Origin: an uncultured Erysipelotrichaceae bacterium
GTDB lineage: Bacteria > Bacillota_I > Bacilli_A > Erysipelotrichales > Erysipelotrichaceae
Direction of reading: 5' to 3'
Assembly (NCBI GenBank): GCA_902803275.1
Contig: CADCPE010000125.1
Span: 1-5,564 of the forward strand
DNA: 5,564 nucleotides
Shown: positions 1 through 5,346 of the stretch, piece after piece
Layout of the letters: each line of letters begins with the position of its first letter
How positions within the stretch are numbered: position 1 is the first letter of the stretch
Position numbers and translations under genes: made by a program
The notes under the pieces: generated by a model
What the model saw: only the letters and a program-made list of their open reading frames with translations
Database searches by the model: none
What the model was told of the DNA's origin: nothing

Positions 1-573
1 ATGGCGGTAAGCGTGGCGGTAGAAGAGCTCAAGCATCTCGGCGTCAAGACGATGATCAGGATGGGAACTTCCGGATCACTTCAGCCGAACCTGCCGGACA
101 ACTGTTTTGTCATTGCGACCGGTGCTGTAAGAGGGGAAGGTGCATCAAAGGAATATATCGATGATGAATATCCTGCTGTTGCGGATGTCGATGTGGTATA
201 TGCCTTGAGGAAAGCCTGTGAAGAATATGGTGTCAAACCATATCTCGGCATCATCAGAAGCCATGATTCCTTCTACATTGAATCACCTGGTGCGCATGAA
301 GGATATATGGAAAGGATCCAGAAATGGACTGATGCCGGATGTCTGGCGGTTGAAAACGAATCATCGGCTCTATTCACCGTCGGATCCTTGCTCGGAGGCA
401 TCAGAACAGGCACGATCCTGATGTGCGGCGGCTATCTTGGAAGAAGCCATGGTTCAATGTCCACCAGCAATAAGGACAACTATCAGGAAAGGGTCGATCT
501 GATGACAAAGATCACTCTGCGTGCGATCGAGATGATCGATGAACTTCCTGATCTGCAGGATATAAGAGAATAA
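1..573 (+). CDS. Nucleoside phosphorylase, PNP/UDP family (uridine phosphorylase-like), 5' end missing
   Basis: The visible 190 residues match the C-terminal three quarters of the PNP_UDP_1 fold, a cytoplasmic enzyme that splits a nucleoside with phosphate into base and (deoxy)ribose-1-phosphate. Matched by eye to E. coli Udp (253 residues), the VAVEEL and R-M-G-T-S-G stretches (residues 5-25) align with its residues 76-96. About 70 residues are therefore missing, and the ATG at base 1 is probably an internal Met. R20 and T23 correspond to the phosphate-binding R91 and T94. F91 in SHDSFY corresponds to the base-stacking F162. The hallmark EMES is ENES here (118-121): the ribose-binding Glu (E120) is kept but the Met is Asn. 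The Q-x-R uracil-recognition pair of Udp is absent (S95, G97 instead), so uridine specificity should not be assumed. The stop lies one base before the next gene. Family assignment is firm, substrate is not. Confidence 0.88.
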   Translation: MAVSVAVEELKHLGVKTMIRMGTSGSLQPNLPDNCFVIATGAVRGEGASKEYIDDEYPAVADVDVVYALRKACEEYGVKPYLGIIRSHDSFYIESPGAHEGYMERIQKWTDAGCLAVENESSALFTVGSLLGGIRTGTILMCGGYLGRSHGSMSTSNKDNYQERVDLMTKITLRAIEMIDELPDLQDIRE

Positions 574-574
574 G

Positions 575-1237
575 ATGAATTTCCTTAAAGATAAGACCAT
601 AAACTGGAGATCCTTTACAATAAGACTGCTCGTCTCGTTTTTTGCGACGGTCATCGGGGAATTCGGGATCGGCTGTTACTACGGATGCGGACTGGGGACC
701 GATCCGATCAGCGTCTTTGTCGATGGCGTGCACAAGGTCTGCGGATTGTCCTATGGCGATATCTCGACCATATGCAATATCATCCTGGCGATACTGATCA
801 TCATTTTTGAAAGGCAGCATCTAGGCATCGGAACACTGATAGCTGTGGCGATCGCCGGCCCTCTGATCGATGTCTTTGAAACGCTGATCAGAGTGAATTT
901 TCCCCTTGAGACCACAAGTCTTATGGTGAGGATGCTTATACTTATGGCCGGTCTTATAACTACAAGCGTTTCCTATGCGATGGCTATTGCCTGCAGGATG
1001 GGCATTGGAACATTCCAGTTCATACCTATCTTCATTGCCGACAAGACACCGATCAAACTGGATCTGGCTCAGACGATATCCGATGCGGTATTCTTCATAA
1101 TCGGCGTAGCTTTGGGAGGCGTCATCGGCATCGGAACGATCGTCGGAGTAGCCTGCACAGGCTATCTGATGGGCTTTGTTCTGGATCGGATCAGCAAACC
1201 ACTGGATGATTTGGGACCGATTTTAGAAAATAAGTAG
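575..1237 (+). CDS. YczE-like integral membrane protein (COG2364 type), function unknown
   Basis: This 220-residue protein is almost entirely hydrophobic, with about six predicted helices near residues 15-36, 63-79, 86-103, 117-140, 168-183 and 186-204. The G-L-G-T-D-P-I-S-V-F segment (39-48) and the G-I-G-T-L...G-P-L-I-D-V-F segment (84-101) resemble the conserved motifs of the YczE/YyaS membrane family, whose transported substrate is not established. Residues 37-101 and 140-202 are similar to each other, with G-I-G-T-[LI]-[IV] at 84 and 185, which indicates two three-helix repeats. The ATG at 575 sits one base after the phosphorylase stop. The Shine-Dalgarno is weak (GGATATAAGAG), so translation probably depends on coupling to the upstream gene. 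Ten of its isoleucine codons are ATA, unlike the binding-protein gene downstream. Family placement is by motif memory; a role in nucleoside or base movement is only a guess from context. Confidence 0.8.
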   Translation: MNFLKDKTINWRSFTIRLLVSFFATVIGEFGIGCYYGCGLGTDPISVFVDGVHKVCGLSYGDISTICNIILAILIIIFERQHLGIGTLIAVAIAGPLIDVFETLIRVNFPLETTSLMVRMLILMAGLITTSVSYAMAIACRMGIGTFQFIPIFIADKTPIKLDLAQTISDAVFFIIGVALGGVIGIGTIVGVACTGYLMGFVLDRISKPLDDLGPILENK

Positions 1238-1255
1238 GATTATGATTTCTTTGCC

Positions 1256-1285
1256 TTGTACTAATAAAAAAGGGAATGCTAAAAT
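1256..1285 (+). promoter_or_regulatory. Candidate sigma-A-type promoter with extended -10, for the binding-protein gene
   Basis: TTGTAC (1256-1261, three of six matches to TTGACA) lies 18 bases before TAAAAT (1280-1285, five of six to TATAAT). The -10 is preceded by TGC (1277-1279), the extended -10 signature common in Gram-positive promoters. The start of transcription would fall near 1291-1293, giving a leader of about 105 bases. The -35 match is poor; the call rests mainly on the -10 element and on its position before a gene that looks highly expressed. Confidence 0.45.
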
Positions 1286-1384
1286 TATGTTAGAGATGTT
1301 GAAAAATGATTATTCTTATTATTAACTGTTGAATGACTTTTTTAATAGGATTTTTTGTTTTTTGACTTTTCTAGATATTAAGAA

Positions 1385-1393
1385 AGAAGGAGA
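1385..1393 (+). promoter_or_regulatory. Ribosome binding site that fixes the binding-protein start at 1398
   Basis: AGAAGGAGA is a near-ideal Shine-Dalgarno, with GGAG ending five bases before the ATG at 1398. An in-frame TTG at 1329 would extend the protein by 23 residues but has no comparable site and would bury the lipoprotein signal peptide, so 1398 is preferred. Confidence 0.9.
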
Positions 1394-1397
1394 CAAA

Positions 1398-2576
1398 ATG
1401 AAAAAATTTCTTGCATTAGCTCTCGCTCTTCTTATGGCTCTGTGCTTATTCGGTTGCGCAGGCAAGAAAGATGGCGGCGAAGAGACTAACACTGACACCC
1501 ACTATGATGTCGTATTCCTTGCTGACTTAGGCTCAATCTATGATGGTGGATTCAACGAGCACTCTTTCTACGGTATCAGAGATTACTGTGAAGAAAAAGG
1601 CTTGAGCTACACTTACTTACAGCCAGCTGGTTCAGATGATGAATCAAGAAAGACTATTTTCGAGCAGGCTGTCAACCAGATGACTGCTGATGTACTGGTA
1701 GCCGTTGGTTTCTTATGGGATGCTGCTCTGGTTGAACTGGTTCCTCAGTATCCAAATGTAAAAGTTATCTTCGTCGATGCTGATGACCTGTACAATGCCG
1801 ACCTGGATTATGATGGTGAATATGATGATGGTATCCCTGAGCATCAGGACAACCTCGCTATGATCACATTCGCTGAACAGGACTGTGGCTTCATGGCTGG
1901 CTATGCCGTTGTTAAAGACGGTTATAGAAAGCTGGCGTTCTTAGGCGGTATGGCTGTTCCGGCTGTTGTCAGATTCGGCTATGGCTTCGTTGAAGGCGCA
2001 GAAGCTGCTGCTAAAGACTTAGGCCTTGAAGAAGGTTCTCTCGAATGCAAGTACTTCTATACAGGAACATTCGATGCTTCTCCAGATATCGTTACCCGTG
2101 CTTCTGAATGGTACACAAACGGTACTGAGATCATCTTCTCTTGCGGTGGTACGATCGTTAACTCTGTTATCCAGGCTGCTAAAGACGGCGAAAACAGAAG
2201 AATTGTCGGTGTCGATACTGATGAATACTTCACAAGAGCTGCAACAGGAACTGAAAATGAACCATTATTCGTTACTTCAGCTATGAAGGAACTCGAAACG
2301 ACCATCTATAACGCTGTTAAGGCTGCTTATGCCGGCGGTGCTGACTGGGATTTCTACAACAAGGCTGGTTTACTGAGAATGGGTGCTAAAGAAGGTGCTG
2401 CTATCATCGCTCCATACAGAGCTGAAAACTGGAATGTTCTGACTGAAGACGATTATAAAGCAATCACTGAAAGTGCTATTCTGGTTCATGATTCATTACC
2501 GACTGAAGCTGACGGCGTAAACGGTGCTCCACTTCAGGGCTACAAGTACGTTACAGTAACATACTTCGAGCAGTAA
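1398..2576 (+). CDS. nupN: BMP/PnrA-family nucleoside-binding lipoprotein of an ABC importer
   Basis: This is the extracellular substrate-binding protein, 392 residues. A K-K start, a hydrophobic stretch and the lipobox L-F-G-C (17-20) show a lipoprotein signal; C20 would be lipidated and anchor the protein to the outer face of the membrane. The BMP domain (PF02608) spans about 36-390. D43 and G-F-N (51-53) lie where the family contacts the nucleoside. The long conserved stretch at 160-200 (C-G-F-M-A-G-Y-A, then G-G-M-A-V-P-A-V) is typical, as are G-V-D-T-D (271-275) and T-S-A-M-K (293-297). By analogy with T. pallidum PnrA and B. subtilis NupN the ligand should be a purine or broad-range nucleoside; which one cannot be read here. 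Residues 127-145 form an unusually acidic loop with a D-x-D-x-D-G motif. Isoleucine is never coded by ATA and alanine is mostly GCT, a sign of high expression. It ends just before a strong terminator. The symbol is by homology and gene order. Confidence 0.93.
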   Translation: MKKFLALALALLMALCLFGCAGKKDGGEETNTDTHYDVVFLADLGSIYDGGFNEHSFYGIRDYCEEKGLSYTYLQPAGSDDESRKTIFEQAVNQMTADVLVAVGFLWDAALVELVPQYPNVKVIFVDADDLYNADLDYDGEYDDGIPEHQDNLAMITFAEQDCGFMAGYAVVKDGYRKLAFLGGMAVPAVVRFGYGFVEGAEAAAKDLGLEEGSLECKYFYTGTFDASPDIVTRASEWYTNGTEIIFSCGGTIVNSVIQAAKDGENRRIVGVDTDEYFTRAATGTENEPLFVTSAMKELETTIYNAVKAAYAGGADWDFYNKAGLLRMGAKEGAAIIAPYRAENWNVLTEDDYKAITESAILVHDSLPTEADGVNGAPLQGYKYVTVTYFEQ

Positions 2577-2598
2577 TAATCTGAAAATATGTTTCACT

Positions 2599-2634
2599 AA
2601 GGAGGTGTGCTTTAAGCACGCCTCCTTGTTTTAT
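2599..2634 (+). terminator. Intrinsic terminator after the binding-protein gene
   Basis: Bases 2599-2610 pair with 2616-2627 to give a 12-base-pair stem with one G-U pair and the five-base loop TTTAA, followed by TTGTTTTAT. It lies 23 bases after the stop at 2574-2576. In BMP transporter operons such an element usually lets a minority of transcripts continue, so the binding protein is made in excess over the ATPase and permeases. Confidence 0.9.
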
Positions 2635-2638
2635 CTAC

Positions 2639-2647
2639 TGGTATATT
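2639..2647 (+). promoter_or_regulatory. Possible extended -10 promoter element for the ATPase gene
   Basis: TGG followed by TATATT (five of six matches to TATAAT) forms an extended -10 directly after the terminator. No recognisable -35 sits 16-18 bases upstream, where the terminator stem lies. If active, transcription would begin near 2654 and give the ATPase-permease genes a supply independent of read-through. Confidence 0.35.
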
Positions 2648-2665
2648 TATTTATCGTTTAGCTTT

Positions 2666-2680
2666 TTTCGCGAAAGGAAA
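2666..2680 (+). promoter_or_regulatory. Ribosome binding site of the ATPase gene, overlapping a small palindrome
   Basis: AAAGGAAA (2673-2680) is the Shine-Dalgarno, with AGGA seven bases before the ATG at 2686. Its first three bases are the right end of the perfect palindrome TTTCGCGAAA (2666-2675). As RNA this would form only a three-pair hairpin, so a strong effect on translation is unlikely. Confidence 0.6.
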
Positions 2681-2685
2681 ATACT

Positions 2686-4221
2686 ATGGAAAATACGGAA
2701 AACATTATTGAGTTCCGTCACATAACAAAGAGATTCCCGGGTATTATAGCCTGTAACGACATCAGTCTGGACATCCGCAAAGGAGAGATCCACGCCTTGC
2801 TTGGAGAAAACGGTGCCGGCAAATCTACACTGATGAGCGTTCTTTTTGGTATGTATACACCTGAAGAAGGTACTATCTCAATAAGGGGACAAGAAGTCAA
2901 AATAACCAATCCGCGTGTCGCAACAGAACTTGGTATTGGTATGGTGCACCAGCACTTTAAACTGGTTCAGAACTATACAGTATTACAGAATATCGTTCTG
3001 GGTTCAGAAACGGTAAAAGGTCCGTTCCTTGATATGGACGTATGCCGTAAAAAGGTCGTTGAGCTTTCACAGAAATACGGTCTGGCGATCGATCCGGATG
3101 CACTGATCGAAAATATCACCGTCGGTCAGCAGCAGCGCTGTGAGATCCTCAAGATGCTTTATCGTGAAGCTGAGATCCTTATCTTTGATGAACCTACAGC
3201 GGTATTGACTCCGCAGGAAATCGACGAACTTATGGAGATCATGAAGGGTCTGGCCAAAGAAGGTCACACCATTCTGTTCATCTCTCACAAGCTCGAGGAA
3301 ATAAAGAGAGTATCAGATCGTGTCACGATCTTGAGAAGAGGCAAACTCATCCAGACACTCAATGCCGCTGATACGACAACTACCCAGATGGGTGAACTGA
3401 TGGTCGGACGTTCAGTCAACTTCCATGTTGAAAAAGGTCCTGCTCATCCTGGAGAAGTGGCTTTGGATGTTCAGCATCTCACCATGATCAACAGCGAGAC
3501 CAAGAAGAGGGTCGTCAACGACGTATCCTTCCAGGTCAGAAAAGGCGAGATCCTGGCAATTGCCGGTATCGACGGCAATGGCCAAAGCGAACTTATCTAT
3601 GGTCTTACCGGACTGATGCCGATCGATGAAGGAACGATCAGGATCAACGGCGAAGACTACACCAGGAAATCGATCCGTGACAGGAACCTGGTCATGTCAC
3701 ATATTCCGGAAGACAGACATAAATTCGGTCTGGTTCTGGATTATCCTTTGTCATACAACCTCGCTTTGAAGAACTACTTTAAGCCAGGTTTCGTTTCAAA
3801 GATCGGATTCCTTAATTTCGGAAAGTTTGATTCATACGCTGACGAACTGATCAATAAATTCGATATCCGTTCCGGCCAGGGAAAGATCACCATGGCCAGA
3901 TCGATGTCCGGCGGTAACCAGCAGAAGGCCATCGTCGCCAGAGAGATCGACCAGGGTTGCGATGTACTGGTAGCAGTACAGCCTACCAGAGGTCTTGATG
4001 TCGGCGCGATCGAATTCATCCATAAGCAGCTGGTTGAACAGCGGGATAACGGCAAGGCGGTCTTGCTGATGTCGTTCGAACTTGATGAAGTCATGGATGT
4101 CGCTGACAGGATCATCGTAATGTTTGAAGGAGAGATAATGGGTACATTGGATCCTAAACAGGTTACGGTTGAGGAAGTCGGTCTGTACATGGCTGGTGTC
4201 AAGAGAGAGGAGAAGAAATAA
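2686..4221 (+). CDS. nupO: Nucleoside ABC transporter ATP-binding protein with two nucleotide-binding domains
   Basis: This 511-residue cytoplasmic protein is the energy source of the importer and is full length for the RbsA/NupO type. Domain 1 (about 7-245) has Walker A G-E-N-G-A-G-K-S-T (40-48), the Q-loop Q89, a signature I-T-V-G-Q-Q-Q (144-150), Walker B I-L-I-F-D-E-P (164-170) and H201 of the H-loop. Domain 2 (about 257-505) has a degenerate Walker A G-I-D-G-N-G-Q-S-E (294-302) with Gln in place of Lys, a good signature M-S-G-G-N-Q-Q (407-413), and Walker B ending V-Q-P-T (431-434), where Gln replaces the catalytic Glu. This asymmetry is usual in the family and suggests one hydrolysing site. 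The signature of domain 1 has Thr where relatives usually have Ser. The start at 2686 has a good Shine-Dalgarno. The stop overlaps the next start by one base. The symbol is by homology. Confidence 0.95.
   Translation: MENTENIIEFRHITKRFPGIIACNDISLDIRKGEIHALLGENGAGKSTLMSVLFGMYTPEEGTISIRGQEVKITNPRVATELGIGMVHQHFKLVQNYTVLQNIVLGSETVKGPFLDMDVCRKKVVELSQKYGLAIDPDALIENITVGQQQRCEILKMLYREAEILIFDEPTAVLTPQEIDELMEIMKGLAKEGHTILFISHKLEEIKRVSDRVTILRRGKLIQTLNAADTTTTQMGELMVGRSVNFHVEKGPAHPGEVALDVQHLTMINSETKKRVVNDVSFQVRKGEILAIAGIDGNGQSELIYGLTGLMPIDEGTIRINGEDYTRKSIRDRNLVMSHIPEDRHKFGLVLDYPLSYNLALKNYFKPGFVSKIGFLNFGKFDSYADELINKFDIRSGQGKITMARSMSGGNQQKAIVAREIDQGCDVLVAVQPTRGLDVGAIEFIHKQLVEQRDNGKAVLLMSFELDEVMDVADRIIVMFEGEIMGTLDPKQVTVEEVGLYMAGVKREEKK
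4207..4212 (+). promoter_or_regulatory. Ribosome binding site of the first permease, inside the ATPase gene
   Basis: GAGGAG lies eight bases before the ATG at 4221, within the last codons of the ATPase. With the TAATG stop-start overlap it supports translational coupling of ATPase and permease. Confidence 0.8.
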
Positions 4222-5345
4222 TGTCTGAAAAAGTAAAAAGAAAATTCGATATTACTAAATATACTGGACTGTTGTCTTCTTTGATCGCTATTGTTGGTGG
4301 TCTTCTGGTCGCTTTCTTCGTCCTGATGATAACCAATCCTTCTAAAGGTCCTATTGCCTTCTGGACTTTGATCACCGGCGGTTTTGGAATGGGCGGTATC
4401 AAAAACCTGGGAAGCCTGTTCTATTTTGCCACACCGATCCTTTGTACCGGTATCGCAATGTGCGTTGCCTTCCAGGCCGGTATCTTCAATATCGGTGGTC
4501 CTGGACAGTATTCAGTCGGCGCACTGGCTGCTATCCTGACAGCCCTGTATGTATCAAAGGACCTTCCTGGTCCATTGGCCTGGATCGTTCCGCTGATCGT
4601 TTCAACGCTCGCCGGTGCAGCATGGGCACTCATTCCAGGTATCCTGAAGGCATTCTTCAACGTTAACGTCGTCATCGGTACCATCATGTTCAACTATATC
4701 GAGATGTACTACATGATGCACTGGATCAATAACTACTGCTACGATGCCATGAAAGGACAGACAAGAGCCGTTCCTGGTTCGACAAAACTTCCGCAGTGGT
4801 TCATGCCTTCGATAACATCCAATAAAGCCGCTGATATCGGTATCATCATTGCGATCATCTTTGCTGTACTGGCATGGGTTCTGATGGAAAAGACTGAACT
4901 GGGCTATGAACTTAAAGCCTGCGGCAAGAATGCCGAAGCTTCAAGATATGCCGGTATCAAATCCAAGAGAAACATCATGATCTCTATCCTGCTTTCAGGC
5001 GCTTTGTGCGGTCTGGGTGGAGGTCTGACACACCTGTCAGTTTCCGGTACTTACATCACGATGAAGGAGGCGCTGGCTGCTGAAGGCTTCAACGGCATCG
5101 CCGTTGCCTGTCTTGCCAACAACTCGCCTTTAGGCGCGATATTCGGCGCTCTGTTCCTGGCGTTTCTTACGGTTGGCGGTAACTACATGCAGATCTTCGG
5201 TTTCCAAAGAGAGATCGTCAGCGTCATCACATCTGTTATCATCTACTTTGCAGCTTTCTCACTGCTGTTAAAGACTTACATCGAAAAGCTTCTGAACAGG
5301 CAGAAGAAAGAAATAAACAAAGTAACAGGGGAGGAATTAAAATAG
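4221..5345 (+). CDS. nupP: Nucleoside ABC transporter permease, first subunit
   Basis: This 374-residue inner-membrane protein forms half of the transport channel (BPD_transp_2 family, PF02653). Roughly eight to ten hydrophobic helices are visible, including 17-37, 118-140, 204-222, 252-270 and 330-350. The family motif F-Q-A-G-I-F-N-I-G-G-P-G-Q (84-96) is present. The cytoplasmic coupling loop E-L-K-A-C-G-K-N-A-E-A-S-R-Y-A-G-I (230-246) should dock on the ATPase. Further family features are the G-L-G-G-G run at 264-268 and the G-F-N-G-I-A-V-A motif at 289-296. The N-terminus is basic (K4, K6, R7, K8) and the C-terminal tail (351-374) is charged, both consistent with cytoplasmic ends. Its length is usual for NupP/YufP and longer than the second subunit normally is. 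It overlaps the ATPase by one base and is followed one base after its stop by the second permease. The symbol is by homology and order. Confidence 0.94.
   Translation: MSEKVKRKFDITKYTGLLSSLIAIVGGLLVAFFVLMITNPSKGPIAFWTLITGGFGMGGIKNLGSLFYFATPILCTGIAMCVAFQAGIFNIGGPGQYSVGALAAILTALYVSKDLPGPLAWIVPLIVSTLAGAAWALIPGILKAFFNVNVVIGTIMFNYIEMYYMMHWINNYCYDAMKGQTRAVPGSTKLPQWFMPSITSNKAADIGIIIAIIFAVLAWVLMEKTELGYELKACGKNAEASRYAGIKSKRNIMISILLSGALCGLGGGLTHLSVSGTYITMKEALAAEGFNGIAVACLANNSPLGAIFGALFLAFLTVGGNYMQIFGFQREIVSVITSVIIYFAAFSLLLKTYIEKLLNRQKKEINKVTGEELK
5330..5334 (+). promoter_or_regulatory. Ribosome binding site of the second permease, with long spacing
   Basis: GGAGG is a full-strength core but lies 12 bases before the ATG at 5347, longer than the usual 5-9. 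No earlier in-frame start is available because TAA occurs in that frame at 5338-5340, so 5347 is the most upstream possible ATG. Coupling to the upstream stop may offset the spacing. Confidence 0.7.
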
Positions 5346-5346
5346 T

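Larger units (their letters stand above)
1238..1397. other. AT-rich intergenic leader upstream of the binding-protein gene
   Basis: These 160 bases carry no credible gene. They hold a candidate promoter (1256-1285), a direct repeat TGTTGAA at 1297-1303 and 1327-1333, a pyrimidine-rich run at 1351-1372, and the ribosome binding site of the next gene. I see no GC-rich hairpin with a U-tract after the YczE-like gene, so transcription from upstream could read through. I found nothing resembling the conserved core of a purine riboswitch. Confidence 0.7.

Noticed and set aside
512..820. A 102-residue minus-strand open frame across the first gene junction
   Set aside because: It is low complexity, rich in Asp/Arg, has no family resemblance and overlaps two confident genes.
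1254..1273. Terminator after the YczE-like gene (CCTT...AAGG)
   Set aside because: The stem has only four pairs and no U-tract follows.
1329..1397. Upstream TTG start extending the binding protein by 23 residues
   Set aside because: It has no Shine-Dalgarno and would place a non-signal sequence before an intact lipoprotein signal peptide, whereas the ATG at 1398 has an ideal ribosome binding site.
1291..1397. A purine or other nucleoside-related riboswitch in the leader
   Set aside because: The leader is AT-rich, lacks the conserved purine-riboswitch core bases and shows no stable helices; only a five-pair weak hairpin is seen at 1368-1385.
2599..2607. AAGGAGGTG, a perfect Shine-Dalgarno, in the left arm of the terminator
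   Set aside because: No start codon follows at useful spacing and the sequence is fully paired in the hairpin; it is a chance match forced by the stem.
3774..4202. A 142-residue open frame on the minus strand inside the ATPase gene
   Set aside because: It is Ser/Thr/Pro-rich with no recognisable domain and lies wholly antisense to a well-supported gene, so it is a by-product of that gene's codon pattern.
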